Below are positions 1 through 10,734 of a stretch of DNA of 64,000 nt, one piece after another; the stretch's first letter is position 1; the number at the start of each line of letters is the position of its first letter. This DNA is from Dugong dugon (lineage: Eukaryota > Chordata > Mammalia > Sirenia > Dugongidae). The stretch lies in assembly GCA_030035585.1 (NCBI GenBank), contig CM057482.1:12201001-12265000 (forward strand). Reading direction: 5' to 3'. The notes beneath the pieces are model-generated. The model was not told the origin of the DNA and did no database searches. It saw only the letters and a program-made list of their open reading frames with translations. The translations under genes and the position numbers were made by a program.

Positions 1-30
1 AAGAACGAGGGTGCTGGGCCTGAGCCTTTG

Positions 31-84
31 CAGGTCACTTGGAGGCCTGCCGTCTAGCAGGTCACTTGCAGGCCTGCCTTCCAG
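31..84 (+). repeat. 27-bp tandem duplication
   Basis: Two adjacent 27-bp units, 31-57 and 58-84, both begin CAGGTCACTTG and contain AGGCCTGCC, differing at about three positions. There is no array beyond two units. The rest of 1-424 and 640-880 shows no recognisable element. Confidence 0.7.
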
Positions 85-424
85 CACCCTGCTGTCTGCA
101 CTAGTGGTGCCTTGAGGACTTGCATCTCCAGGGTCACTGGAAAGAGGAGACACCATTTCCAAAGCCAGTCCTCCAAGCTGCTCTCGGAGGGTGGCTGCTG
201 GGAATGAGGTCTTGGGGGCTTGATTCTGAGGGTAGGGCCTGGGCCTTCCCCAGCTAGTGCCCAGCTCACGGCCTGGCACACAGTAGATGTTGGAAATTAC
301 AGTTGTGATTCCCAGAAGGGCCCCCCAGAGGGTTCAGAACCAAACCACAGATGGCCCAGAGAGGCTGAGGCTTCTCCACACCCCTAGATGCTCAGCTCGT
401 ACTGTCTGTCTCAGCCCCCCCCCA

Positions 425-635
425 AAAAACCAGTTGCTGTTGAATTGATTCCGACTTAGGGCAACCCCATGCGTGTCAGAGTAGAAATGTGCTCCATAGA
501 GTTTTCAATGGCTGCTGATTTTTCAGAAGTAGTTCACCAAGCCTTTCTTCTGAGGCGCCACTGGCTGGATTTGAACCTTCAACCTTTCAGTTAGCAGCTG
601 AGAGTGTTAAATGTTTGCACAACCCAAAGGACTCC
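425..635 (-). mobile_element. AfroSINE type B, antisense
   Basis: The minus strand reads a GGAGTCC-type head near 635, a tRNA-like body (GCTGCTAACTGAAAGGTT), CAGAAGAAAGGC, and a degraded tail ending near CAACAGCAACTGG at 425-435. AfroSINEs are tRNA-derived, Pol III-transcribed retroposons of Afrotheria whose tails match RTE LINEs. Confidence 0.85.
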
Positions 636-989
636 GTGTCAGGCCCAAGGAGATTCTCTAATTTGGGTTGGGGGAGCTGGGATGAGACCAGGATGAGATC
701 TCTGGGGCCTTTGCTGCTGTTTGACCTGAAAGAGGAGAAAAGGAGGGTGGAGAGCGTGCAAGTTCTTAGGGAGAAGGGACCCCATCTAATTTACCTGGCT
801 TCTCAGGGTCTCCCTCACAGGGCAAAGGCATGAGAGAGCCCCAGGGCTTCCTCTGAGTCTAAAGGTGACACCAGCCCTATCCTGGGAACCAAGAGACCCG
901 AGTCCTAGTTTAGTCTCTGTCCCACATCTCTTGGGTGTCTCAGACTAGTTCTCGGCTTCTTCATCTGTAAAATGGGTCACTTGGTCTAA

Positions 990-1360
990 CTCTTTGGTTC
1001 TCAATGCTCTTTGCACATTAGAATCCCCTGGGGAAAAAACAAACAAACAAACAAACAAACCCATTGTCATCGAGTCGATTCCGACTCATAGCAACCCTAT
1101 AGGACAATGTAGAACTGCCCCATAGGGCTTCCATGGAGCAGCTGGTGGATTTGAACTGCCCACATTGTAGTTAACAGCCATAGCTCTTAACCACTGTGCC
1201 ACCAGGGCTCCAGAGTCCCCTGCAGAGCTTTCGAAGAGCTTTTAAAAAGCTCAGATCCCATTCCTGGAAATGCTGATTTTGTTGGTTGTGGTGGGGCTGG
1301 GGTGGATTGAGATTTTTTTTTTTAAAACTCCCCAGGGGATTCTAATGTATAGCCAGGGCT
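990..1360. mobile_element. MER5-type hAT fragment split by an AfroSINE
   Basis: The left part (990-1030) contains TGGTTCTCAATGCTC and AGAATCCCCTGG; the right part (1223-1360) contains CTCAGATCCCATTCC and ends CCCCAGGGGATTCTAATG...AAGAACCA. This is the structure of the ancient non-autonomous hAT-Charlie MER5 group. The SINE at 1031-1211 sits inside it. Confidence 0.75.
1031..1211 (-). mobile_element. AfroSINE type A with target duplication
   Basis: Antisense copy with an (AAAC)n tail at about 1036-1062. Flanking direct repeats AGAATCCCCTG (1020-1030) and AGAGTCCCCTG (1212-1222) differ at one base and mark insertion into the MER5 element. Confidence 0.93.
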
Positions 1361-1375
1361 AAGAACCAAGATCTT

Positions 1376-1695
1376 TTTTTATATTTTATTGTTGTACTTT
1401 AAGTGAAGGTTTACAGTTCAAGTTGGTCTCTCATATGAAAATTTATACATACATTGTTATGTGACCCTAATTGCTCTCCCTATACTGTGACAGCACATTC
1501 CTCCTTTCCACCTCAGATTTTCTGTGTTCATTCAAACAGCTCCTGACCCTCTCTGCCTTCTCATCTCCCCTCTGGACAGGAGCTGCCCATTTAGTCTCAT
1601 GTATCTACTTGAGCTTAGAAGCACACTCTTCACGAGTATCATTTTATGTCCCACAGTCCAGTCTAATCTTTGTCTGAAGAGGTGGCCTCGGGAAC
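1376..1695 (-). mobile_element. L1 3' end (elephant-type 3' UTR), antisense
   Basis: The minus strand ends in GTAAACCTTCACTTAAAGTA followed by an A-rich tail, the same 3' terminus seen in sense at 39336-39702. It is flanked by perfect 15-bp direct repeats AAGAACCAAGATCTT at 1361-1375 and 1696-1710. It is a 5'-truncated insertion of about 320 bp into the end of the MER5 fragment. Confidence 0.92.
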
Positions 1696-1939
1696 AAGAA
1701 CCAAGATCTTGATGGAACTGGAGGGACTAGAGCATGGCGGCCACGTCGCATCAGTGAAGGAGGGTTTTCTATATTGGTGTTTCAGATGGACCCCTAGTCT
1801 GTACATGATTAATTACTTCCAGGGACAGGTTCACATGGCATGTTAAGGCAGCCTGTCCCCTTTGTGAACTGCCTGGTTCTAGTCCTTTCGGCTGTATGGT
1901 AGGTTGTTCAAGGGGTTAGTGGCGCCAAGGGGATCCCCA

Positions 1940-2055
1940 GGTGCTTACGCATTTAATTCTCGCCACAACCTGGTGAAGTGGGTGTTGTGACTCCCACTTT
2001 TCAGATGAAAAGACTGAGTCTGGGAGGTGGTTAAAGTGACCTGATCAGTGATACT
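1940..2055 (-). mobile_element. MIR SINE, antisense
   Basis: CCCACTTTTCAGATGAAAAG followed by ACTGAGTCTGGGAGG and GTTAAAGTGACCTGATC is the reverse complement of the mammalian-wide MIR core. Flanks at 1711-1930 and 2056-2450 show nothing recognisable. Confidence 0.75.
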
Positions 2056-2459
2056 CACTGAGCTAAAGCTGAGCATCTGACCACCTCCTCCTTAAGGATG
2101 TTGTGGTTTTCATCTTCTATGAGAAGATGGGTTTTCTGTGACTTTAGGAGAGCTGGGGACAGCCCCACCAGAGCCTTGATACCCTCTTTGCTGCCCTGAT
2201 GCTTCTCTTGGATCTGAAGAGCCCTCTCACCCGTAGCTTTGCCAAAAAAGAAAATGAACCACACAGCTGTGCCTGGGTCTGCTTCTATACCTTGAAGTGT
2301 GGTCGGGTACTCTCTACATGAAAGAGGAATACAAGGGGACCCAAGAGGGTGGAGGTTTAAAAAAAAGAACGGAGGCTTTGGGGCCAGAAAGACCTCTGAT
2401 GCGAATCGCTTAGTTTCCCTTTTGCAGCCTTAGTTTCCTCTTCCTTTGTTAACCAACCC

Positions 2460-2626
2460 CCCAAAACCAAACCCAACTCATTGCTGTCAAGTCGATTCTG
2501 ACTCATAGTGACCCTATAGGACAGAGTAGAACTTCCCCATAGGGTTTCCAAGGAGCTTCTGTGGATTCGAACTGCGGACCTTCTGGTGAACAGCTGAGCT
2601 CTGAACCACTGCACAACCAGGGCTCC
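2460..2626 (-). mobile_element. AfroSINE type A, antisense
   Basis: Full-length copy: tail CCAAAACCAAACC, GTCGATTCTGACTCATAGTG, CCTATAGGACAGAGTAGAA, tRNA-like body, and head complement AACCAGGGCTCC at 2615-2626. Confidence 0.92.
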
Positions 2627-3375
2627 TTAATTCCCCAGAGGATCGGCTCCTAATGTGCAGAAAAAGTGGGCTTGTCAAAAGTAGCTTGGCAGTTCCTCAT
2701 GGGACGTCACAGAGATGGCACATGTACAGTTTGTAGTACAGTGCCTGGCACACACATTTAATTTCAGTAAGTGGTAATTAAGTGAACTGCTGATCAGGTA
2801 ATAGCGCAAGGAATAGAACCCGGGAAGGGGCTGAAATCTCTCAGTGAGGGAGTCTTGACTGCAAGGAACCTACTATGCTTGGGAGGGTTAAGGAGGAGAA
2901 GATGCCTGGCAGGTAGGGTGTTCTCGGGAAACTTAGAATCTAATAGGAAAGATTGAGGAAAAAATCGCTTAGTGGAGAGGAAGGGTGAATGCTGTTTCCT
3001 AGATGAACAGTGTGGGCTGGGGGAAAGCCGCTGCCCAGGAAAGCTGCAAGGGGAGCTGGGCTCCACCGACAGAGGAGGAGGGCTTCACCAGGCTGGCTGG
3101 GGAGGGTATCCCAGGCCTAGGGAACCTTGGGGCCATGGCAAGGAGGTGTGAAGATGCTTGTTTAGGCAGTGGGGAGTGGGCTTGGCAGGGCAGTAAGAAA
3201 TGAGACCAACAAGGAGAGGGCCTTGAATAGCGTTTCAGGGAGGGTTGGACTTTTCTCTGTTGTAGGCCAGGGCTGGGTGTCCCGGAAATACTTTTGGTTG
3301 ATAGATGGATTGATGGTAGTAGCCTTAGAGACTAGGTTTGTGTGGCCCAAGAAAGAAGAGTTTTTTGTTTTTGTT
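2627..3375. other. Unassigned intronic sequence
   Basis: GC-moderate sequence with no gene. GTGCCTGGCACACACATTT near 2740-2760 looks like a MIR 3' remnant. The stretch 3000-3260 (GAGAGGGCCTTGAATAG..., GGTTGGACTTTTCTC) resembles a very old interspersed repeat whose family I cannot name. Its short reading frames are not conserved-looking. Confidence 0.4.
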
Positions 3376-3379
3376 TCTA

Positions 3380-4025
3380 TGTAAGCTTTTAATTGATTAT
3401 TGATATGACATGTGTACAGAAAAGTGCACACAGCACAAGTGTAGGGTTTTCACAAACTGAACATGCCCAGGTAACTACCGCCCAGGTCAAGAAACAGAAC
3501 ATGACCCCCCACCTCCCCGCCATGCCTTCTTGCAGTCACTACTCCCTCCCCCAGGCTGACTAACCTCTATCCTGACTTCTCACACCCTAGACTATCTTCC
3601 TGTTTCTGAACCTGATACGAATGGAAGCGTGCGGTATGGACTCTGCCTCAATAGAATGTTTGTGAGATTCACCCATATTGTTTGTGTATTACGGCTGTTG
3701 TTTATTCTCACTGCTGAATAACATTCTACTATGTAAATAGACTGCAATTCTCCTAGTATCATATATTGTCTATGTTACTGTTCTAATATAGCCATTCTAC
3801 TATTGATGGGAGGAGCCCCGGTGGCTCAATGGTTAAGTGCAGTGAACAGTGGTATACTAGTTTCCAGTTTGGGACTCCTACTTATGGTGTACAGTAAATA
3901 CGTAAGCCTTTTTGTGGACATAAGGACACATTTCTCTTGGGTGTATACTTGGGAGTGGAATTCCTGGGTTATACATTATATGTGTGTTCAGCTTTATTAG
4001 ATTAACTGCCAGGCTGTTTTCCAGA
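3380..4025 (-). mobile_element. L1 fragment, antisense (old mammalian subfamily)
   Basis: Typical antisense L1 phrases occur in order: CAGGTCAAGAAACAGAACATG, TGTTTATTCTCACTGCTGAA, CATTCTACTATTGATGGG, TTTTTGTGGACATAAG and CTCTTGGGTGTATACTTGGG. A block at 3811-3858 with an AfroSINE-like start replaces the usual L1 sequence. Confidence 0.85.
3811..3841 (+). mobile_element. AfroSINE 5'-end fragment inside L1
   Basis: GGAGCCCCGGTGGCTCAATG plus GTTAAG matches the AfroSINE head; the rest of the SINE is absent and L1 resumes at TTTCCAGTTTGGG. Head-only fragments are unusual for retroposons, so a later internal deletion or chance similarity is possible. Confidence 0.45.
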
Positions 4026-4039
4026 ACCACAGCATTTTA

Positions 4040-5190
4040 CTCAGAAGCACTTCTAGGCAAATTTTGGCTCCTTCCACTCATTCTGTAGATGAGACCCCGA
4101 GAGGAGCAATGCCTGTCCTTGACCCCACAGCACCCTGGTGGCAGAGCTAGACCTAGACCTGGGTCTCCTCCTCCCTCTGGGTCCAGGCCCTCTGCTCACA
4201 CACCCATATGGTGTCCATCCCACCACCCAGAAGAAACTGGGTCCTGGGCTCCTGCCTCCCCCGCTCACTCCCAAGGCAGGATTTTTAGCTCTCCCTCCTT
4301 TTCTAAGGCCCTGGGCAGTGCACTCTGGGAAAAACAAAAAGGAGAAAAGAGTGAAAGAAAACTAAACATTGGAAAAGAAGTGTGTTTCCAATAAACCGGG
4401 CCTTTCACCGGTAGCCCAAACATTGCATTCCTGGACCCCGGCAGCGGTGGCCAGGTTTGCCTCTTGGAGCCATAAATCTTGCTGGGAGTTGGGTCCGGAT
4501 GCTCACAGTTTCCCCGGGACACACACAGACAGGCAGTGTCCTCTGGGGCTTTGAATCCCTGGACTTTTCGGGGACGACATCGTCCTTTTTTCAGTGGGTT
4601 GGCTAAGCCCCAGGTGGAGGGGGCGCAGACTCTTACGCAAGCGTGGAGTCCTGGGCTCTGGTAGTGTGTGAGTTACCGTAAGAGATTTCCTTCTCTTGCC
4701 CACTCCCTCCCTTCTTGGGTGCTTTGATGGATCTGAGGTGTTTATAGGCTTGATTCACAACCCAGTTACCAGGGTTTTCCACGGAAATAACTTATTAAAG
4801 GGGCCGTGCACACAGCGACATTGAAGTCCGGAGGGTGGTGTGCATCAAAGCGTGCACCTTGGCCGAGCCCAGTCAGCATTCCACTCGGCCTGGAGCTCAA
4901 GACGGGGGGCCAGGGTGGGCAGGAGGGGCAGCAAGGCGGTGGGACCTGGCTAGAGGAAAAACACTTGGGCTTAAGAAAACACTCCCAGACAAACCCAAAT
5001 TCAGGTCCATGGAAAAAAGGGCAACGTTAAAGCTCGCTATCCCAGGCCAGCCCTCCATCAGAACTTGCCCAGATGTGGAGGCATATGTGGGTGCCCAGCT
5101 GACGCACGGTGCCCAGGCCCTCTGCTGTCATGCCCACACCTCCCCCGTGTAGGGCTGCTCCTTGAAGGGAAATGCCAAGGATTTGGGCGG
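4040..5190. other. Unique GC-rich intron block with a possible conserved segment
   Basis: No interspersed repeat is recognised. Positions 4280-4520 stand out: an A-rich run of GAAA repeats (AGAAAAGAGTGAAAGAAAAC), then CATTGGAAAAGAAG, AAACATTGCATTCCTGGAC (TEAD-like CATTCC) and GCCATAAATCTTG. The many overlapping frames here show no protein family resemblance. Confidence 0.4.
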
Positions 5191-5205
5191 CCTGCTACCC
5201 CTTTG

Positions 5206-5379
5206 AAGCACTGGTAGCGCAGTGGTTAAGAGCTCAGCTGCTAACCAAAAGGTCAGCAGTTCGAGTCCACCAGCTGCTCCTTGGAAGCCCTATGGGGGTG
5301 GTTCTACTCTGTCCTATAGGGTCGCTATGCATGAGTCAGAATCGACTCAATGGCAACAGGTTTGATTTGGTTTTTGGTT
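5206..5379 (+). mobile_element. AfroSINE type A with 13-bp target duplication
   Basis: Body GCGCAGTGGTTAAGAGCTC, B box-like GTTCGAGTCC, tail GGTTTGATTTGG. Perfect direct repeats TGCTACCCCTTTG occur at 5193-5205 and 5380-5392. Confidence 0.95.
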
Positions 5380-5463
5380 TGCTACCCCTTTGCCAGGGGT
5401 GATAGAGGGGTGGGCTGGACCACGGGGGAGAAGTTAGGTGTAGAGGGATTTTCTGGTTACTCC

Positions 5464-5961
5464 CATCTTAGTCATTTAGTAGCAGCTATAATAGAAATAC
5501 CGCAAGTGGATGGCTTTAACAAAGAGAAAGTTTATTCTCTCACAGTCTAGTAGGCTGGAAGTCCAAATTCAGGGTGTTAGCTCCAGGGAAAAGCTTTCTG
5601 TTCTTTGTTGGCTCTGGCCGAAGGTCCTTGTCATCAATCTTCCCCTGGACTAGGAGCTTCTCTGTGCAGGAAACTCAGGTCCAGTGGACACGCTCTGTTC
5701 TTGGCACTGCTTTCTTGGTGGTGTGAGGTCCCCCGTCTCTCTGCTCACTTCTCTCTTTTATATCTCAAGAGATTGCCTCAAGACACAATCCAGTCTTATA
5801 GATTGAGTCCTGCCTTACTTACACAACTGCTGCCCATCCTCCCTCATTAACATCATAAAGGCAGGATTTACAACATATAGGAAGATCACACAGTAGTGGG
5901 AATCATGGCCCAGGCAAATTGATACACACATTTTTTGGGAGACATAATTCAGTCCATGACA
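5464..5961 (-). mobile_element. MaLR-type solitary LTR, antisense
   Basis: The plus strand reads CTTAGTCATTTAGTAGCAGC, GTGGATGGCTTTAAC, AAGTTTATTCTCTCACAGTC and, at the far end, CATAATTCAGTCCATGACA. On the minus strand this gives TG...CA with a GAATAAAC poly(A)-like signal, the plan of ERVL-MaLR (MLT1/MST-like) LTRs. Related copies occur at 14304-14807 and 63373-63855. Confidence 0.8.
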
Positions 5962-5984
5962 CCCCCTTCCTGCTATCTCCTTCT

Positions 5985-6105
5985 GTTGATTTAATTATAT
6001 CTGCTTTGTCCTTCAAGGACCATTGAAAGCCTTTCTTTTTCCAGGAAGCCTTTTGGGGTTGTCGCAGCCTGCGGTGGCCTCTCTCTTTTCTGAACTTTCA
6101 GTGAC
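5985..6105 (+). mobile_element. Possible L2 3' fragment
   Basis: CCAGGAAGCCTTTTGGGG and the pyrimidine-rich context resemble the L2 3' region, where TTCCAGGAAGCCTTCCCTGA is typical. Degraded. Confidence 0.4.
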
Positions 6106-6120
6106 TTTCTTCTCTATACT

Positions 6121-6323
6121 GGAGTCCCTGGGTGGTGCAAACAGTTAACATGCTCGGCTGCTAACCAAAACGTTGGAGGTTTGAGTCCAACTGGAGGCAC
6201 CTCAGAAGAAAGGCCTGCCAATCTACTTCCAAAAAATCAGCCACTGAAAACCCTATGGAGCGCTGTTCTATTCTGATGCATGCACGTAGGGTCATCATGC
6301 ATTGGAATTGATGACAGCTGTTT
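6121..6323 (+). mobile_element. AfroSINE type B with target duplication
   Basis: Head GGAGTCCCTGGGTGGTGC, body GCTCGGCTGCTAACC, middle CAGAAGAAAGGCCTGCCAAT. Imperfect repeats TTTCTTCTCTATACT (6107-6120 region) and TTTCTTCTCTGTATT (6325-6338) flank it. Confidence 0.92.
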
Positions 6324-6357
6324 TTTCTTCTCTGTATTGATCCCTAGCAGTGGATTG

Positions 6358-6560
6358 AAGGAGCCCTGGTGGTGCAGCAGTTAATGTTAGGATGCTAACC
6401 TAAAGGTCAGCGTTTGAACCCACCGGCCGCTCCACGGGAGAAAGATGTGGCAGTCTGCTTCCATAAAGGCTTAAAGGCTTGGAAACCCTATGGGGCAGTT
6501 TTACTCTCTCCTGTAGGGTCACTATAAGTCAGAATTGACTTGACTGCAACGGGTTTTTTT
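6358..6560 (+). mobile_element. AfroSINE (CACGGGAGAAAGATG body) adjacent to previous copy
   Basis: Full-length copy only about 20 bp after the preceding one. The flanks GCAGTGGATTGA (about 6347-6357) and GCAGTGGGTTGA (about 6563-6574) are its target duplication. It shows independent insertion beside the older copy, not a tandem duplication. Confidence 0.92.
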
Positions 6561-6796
6561 AAGCAGTGGGTTGACTTTGCATTGAGTTTATCCCCTGTCC
6601 CCAACCAAAGTGAATGCCTTCTGGGCAGGACCTGGGTCTGTCTCTGCCCCTTGGGGTTATAACCAGGAAACCAGCGACCCTGGCTCCTAGCATTGCCTAC
6701 CTCATGCAGGAGGACGCGGTTTGGAGTCATTCCCCACAACTCAGTTCTGGCTCTTTCATAGTAATAACAACATTAGCAGTAGGAGTAGTAATAATA

Positions 6797-7023
6797 ATGG
6801 CTAACATTTGAGTACAAAAACGTGGCAGGCACTGCACCAAGTATTTCCTGTTGCTTAAGCTCATTTAGTCCTCATAGGTAGGTTCTGTTATTACTTATCC
6901 CCATTTTGCAGATGAGCAGACTGAGTCTCAGAGGAGACAAATAATTTGCCCAGAGGCACCAAGCTAGTAAATTGCAGAGCTGGGGTTTGAATCCAGGTCT
7001 GCCTGACTCTAGAGCTTGTGTCC
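6797..7023 (-). mobile_element. MIR SINE, near full length, antisense
   Basis: Contains GGCAGGCACTGCACC, CTCATTTAGTCCTCATAGG, CCCATTTTGCAGATGAG, AATTTGCCCAGAGGC and GGTTTGAATCCAGGTCTGCC, the full reverse-complement MIR layout including the tRNA-like end. Confidence 0.92.
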
Positions 7024-7144
7024 TGGGATAAGTTGCTTTATCTCTTTGGGCTGGAATCACCCCTACATTCTCTGATGTCAGTGAGTTCACAGACCTGTTG
7101 GAGAAACAAGACAAGGCCTCATGAGGCTGCATAGGGTTTTATGT

Positions 7145-8930
7145 TGTTTTTGTTTGTTTGGGTTTATTAAGATACAATCTACATACAGTAAAATTTTTTG
7201 AAATTATACAGTTCTATAAATTTTGACAAACTTAACAGTCATCTAACCACTGTCATAAAACCAAGATCCAGAACATTTCCATCTTCCCAAAAAGTTCCTT
7301 GGAGCCCCTTTGTAGGCAAGCCCTACCCTTACCCCTAGCTGTTGGCAACCACCTATCTGATTTCTGTCCCTATGGTTTTGCTTTTTTCCAGAATGTCCTA
7401 TAAATGAGATTCTACAGTAATTATCCTTTTTTATCTTTTAACTCAGTCTGATGCTTTGAGATCCATTCATGTTGTTGTTGTATGCATGAGTAGTCTGTTC
7501 CCTTTTTATTGCTGAGTAATATTCCATGTACAAATGTACCACAGTTTGCTTATTCATTCACTAGTTGATGGGCATTTGGGTTGTTTCCGGTTTTTTGGCT
7601 ACAAACATTTGTATTCAGGTTTTTGTATGAACGTAAGTTTCCAAGTCACTTGAGTAAATACCTAGTAGTAGAATTCCTGGATATATGGTTAAGGGTGTGT
7701 TTAATTTTATAAGAAACTACCAAAATGTTTTCTAAAGTGGCTGTACCATTTTGCAATCCTGCCAGCAACAGATGAGAGTTCCAGTTGCTCTACATCCTTG
7801 CCAGCATTTGGTATGGTCAGTTTATTTTTACTTGAGTCATTCTGATAGATAGATGTGTAGTGACATCTCATTGTGGTTGTCATTTGTATTTTCCTGTCTA
7901 ATGATGGTGAGCATCTTTTCATGTGCTTATTAGCCATCTCTATACCTTCTTTGGTGGAATGTGTGTTCAAATCTTTGCACATTTAAAAAAATTGGGTTAT
8001 TCTCTTATTATTGAGTTTTGAGAGTTCTTTACGTATTCTAGTCTTTAGTCCTTTATCAGATATACGTTCTGCAAATATTCTCTCCCAGTTTGTGGCTTGT
8101 CCCTTCATTTTCTTAATGGAGTCTTTTGAAGAACAGAAGTTTTAATTTTGCTGAAGTCAGGTTTACCAGTGTTTTCTTCTGTGCTTTTTGTGTCATATTG
8201 AAAACTCTGCCTAACTTAAGGTCACAAAGATTTTCTCCTGTTTTCTTCTAGAAGTTTTGTAGTTGTGTTAATTTTTGTATAAGGTATGAGGTATGGATAT
8301 AGGTTCATTTTTTTTTGCAGATGAATATCCAGTTGTTTTTGTACAATTTGGTGAGAAGACTTTTTTCTTTTTTGTATTACATCGATGCTTTGTCAAAAAT
8401 CAATTGATCACATATGTGTAGATCTCCTTTTGAACTCTTTATTGTATTCCACTGTCTCTGTGTCTGTCTTTTCACAAATACCATCCTGTCTTAATTACTG
8501 TAGCTCTGTGGCAAGTCTTGAAATCAGGTAGCATGAGTTCTCCAGCTTTGTTTTTTTTTTTGTTCCTATAAGTTCTTTTGGCTATTCTAAGTCCTTTACC
8601 TTTCCGTATAAATTTTTGAATCAGCTTATTGATTTATACAAAAAGGCGTGCTGGGATTTTGATTGGGATTGCACTGAATTTGGACAATTTGGACAGAATT
8701 GACATCTTGACAATATTGAGTCTTCTAATCAATGAACATGGTATATCTCTCGATATGTTCAGCATACAGATCTTGACATGTATTGTTAAATTTGCACCTA
8801 TGTAGTTCGTGTTTCTTGGCGCTATTGTACATGGTACTTCTAAAACATTTTCCAATTATTTATTTCTAGTATATAGAAATATAGTTGATTGTTTTAAATA
8901 TATTGATCTTATATACGTCAGATTTTAATG
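7145..8930 (-). mobile_element. Long L1 fragment, antisense, 1.8 kb
   Basis: Successive antisense L1 landmarks: CTAACCACTGTCATAAAACC, TTATTGCTGAGTAATATTCC, GATGGGCATTTGGGTTG, CAGTTTGTGGCTTGTCCC, TTTTGAAGAACAGAAG, TCTGTGGCAAGTCTTG and GGGATTGCACTGAATTTG. The last corresponds to antisense ORF2. Decay is heavy and no frame is intact. Confidence 0.93.
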
Positions 8931-8934
8931 GCTT

Positions 8935-9815
8935 GGATGTTGATGTTTCGTTCCATGTTTCAGAGGAAGAGTTTCAAAGTAGAGAATTTTTGCCACTGGA
9001 TTCTTAGAAACATCGCCTCTGCCCCGCAACATAGTCTCTAAGATAGTTGAATGTGAACTTACTCTAATGAGACAGATGGGACATCTTGGGCAAGTTACCT
9101 CAGCCTGTGGGTATCGGTTTCCTGTCCTGCAAATGAAGGCAATGGAGAGAACTGGATTAGATGACCTGGTGAGGTCTGTCCAGCGCTCAGCCTGTGTTAG
9201 CTCAGACTGATGTTCATATAAACTGTAGAATGGGAGAATTGGAAGAGAACTGAGCCATTATCATGGGGAACCCTCTCCTTATTTCACAGAACTCAGAGGG
9301 CAGGGCATTTGCTTGGGGTTGCACAGGGGCTGACTAGCAGTGTTCCTAGCCACAGGTCCTGCACCCCTGATTTGGACGGGGCAAGGTGGCACAGCATGGG
9401 GACTGGGAGGTGGCTACACAGAGGGAAAGGAGGGAGAGGCTGGAGAAGTAGCAGGCAGAAGGACCCAGGCTTGCCCAGGAACCGTGACCTTGGGAGTGGC
9501 CAGTTCACCTTTGGCTGTTTTGAAAGCATATAAGCACGGGTACCTGGAAATGTGGGTGCTGGCCGACCTCACCCAAGGTACTGAGTGTGGAGTTTAAAGG
9601 CCTTTGTAAGTCTTTGGTTTGGAACCGGGTTCTGGGAAAAATGTTGGAACCCATTAGTGCTCCTTCCATTCTCTCTACCTGTGGGTCAGGGAAGCAGTTC
9701 CACTCCCCTTAGTCACTGCAGACGGCCCAGAACCCTGAGGGGCACAGGGGAGGGAGGAGAGGACAGAGGAAGGGGAAGAGCCTTCTCAGCGATAGAGGCC
9801 CAGCCTGGCCTTTAC
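8935..9815. other. Mostly unique sequence with a degraded sense MIR
   Basis: At about 9085-9180, CTTGGGCAAGTTACCTCAGC and AGATGACCTGGTGAGG fit a MIR. CTTATTTCACAGAACTCAGA near 9280 may be a second, antisense remnant. The region 9320-9815 is GC-rich with no recognised element. Confidence 0.45.
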
Positions 9816-9819
9816 TTAA

Positions 9820-9985
9820 TGGTGCCAAGGTCAGCTTTAAGTACTTCATACCCGTTAGCTTTGATTTTCATGAGTTACCTGTGAGTGACCATCCCGTTTT
9901 TCAGATGAAGCCAAGGAGGCTCAGAGAGCTTTCGCTCACCTGCCAAAGGCACTGGGAGCAAGTAGAAGGAGCTGTGGTTTGAACC
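9820..9985 (-). mobile_element. MIR SINE, antisense
   Basis: CCCGTTTTTCAGATGAAGCC, GGCTCAGAGAGCTTTCG and TGTGGTTTGAACCCAAG match the reverse-complement MIR. Confidence 0.8.
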
Positions 9986-10013
9986 CAAGTTTTCTCCCAA
10001 CTTAAAAGCTAGT

Positions 10014-10184
10014 TTGATGGGGAGTGACTGCTTAATGGGTATAGGGTTTCCATTTGGGGTGGTGAAAGAGTTTGGGAACTAGATAGTGTGATTGCACAAC
10101 ATGGTGAATATACTTAATACCACTTTAAAATGATTAGAATGGTAGATTTTATGTTACGTGTATTTTACCACATTTTAAAAAAAG
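10014..10184 (+). mobile_element. L1 3' end with target duplication
   Basis: GGAACTAGATAGTGTGATTG, TTGCACAACATGGTGAAT and CGTGTATTTTACCACATTTT plus an A-rich tail are a mammalian L1 3' UTR terminus. Flanks AAAGCTAGT (10005-10013) and AAAGCTGGT (10185-10193) form a 9-bp target duplication with one mismatch. Confidence 0.85.
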
Positions 10185-10199
10185 AAAGCTGGTGTGCCG

Positions 10200-10730
10200 T
10201 TCCTCCCATCCATGCCACTACCTCCAGCCATAGTGGGCTCTGTGGCATGGCAGAGTGGGCCTTTGTGGCTGCACCTTCTGGTTGGTAGGGGTTGCCCAGG
10301 GTCCAGGCAGAGGGATGGGGCCTTGGCCAGCAGGATAGTCATGGCTGGGTTGGCTTTTCCATGCCATCCCCCTATTTAGGGATAGAGAGAAACTTAGACC
10401 CTGGCAGCATCCCCAAGCAGATACTGGGACACCATCCCAGAGCTCTTGATCCACACAAAAGAGGTAGGACCTGGGGTGACCATGGTCTGCTGGCCTTCAA
10501 GGCCACACCATAGTCCAGGGCTGGGCTGGTGCCAGAATGCATGGGCTGGTGCCTGCCTGGTTGGCCTCTGGTCTCTGTCCCGTGGCACTGCTGGGCTAAG
10601 ACTCTTTGCCGCATAAGAGCCTTCCCCCTTGGGAGGGAAATTGGGGAAGGAATTAAAAACCTGACTGCCCATGTTTTTTAGAGTTGTATAATAAAGGATG
10701 CAGGGGGAAATGATAATGAAGTACTTTAGC
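10200..10730. other. Unassigned intronic sequence
   Basis: No repeat or gene recognised. TTGTATAATAAAGGATG near 10684 contains AATAAA but lies in no transcript I can support. Confidence 0.35.
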
Positions 10731-10734
10731 GAGA

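Noticed and set aside
10684-10694. Alternative polyadenylation site in the intron
   Set aside because: ATAATAAAGG contains AATAAA but there is no adjacent exon, no clear downstream GU-rich element and no sign of a transcript ending here.
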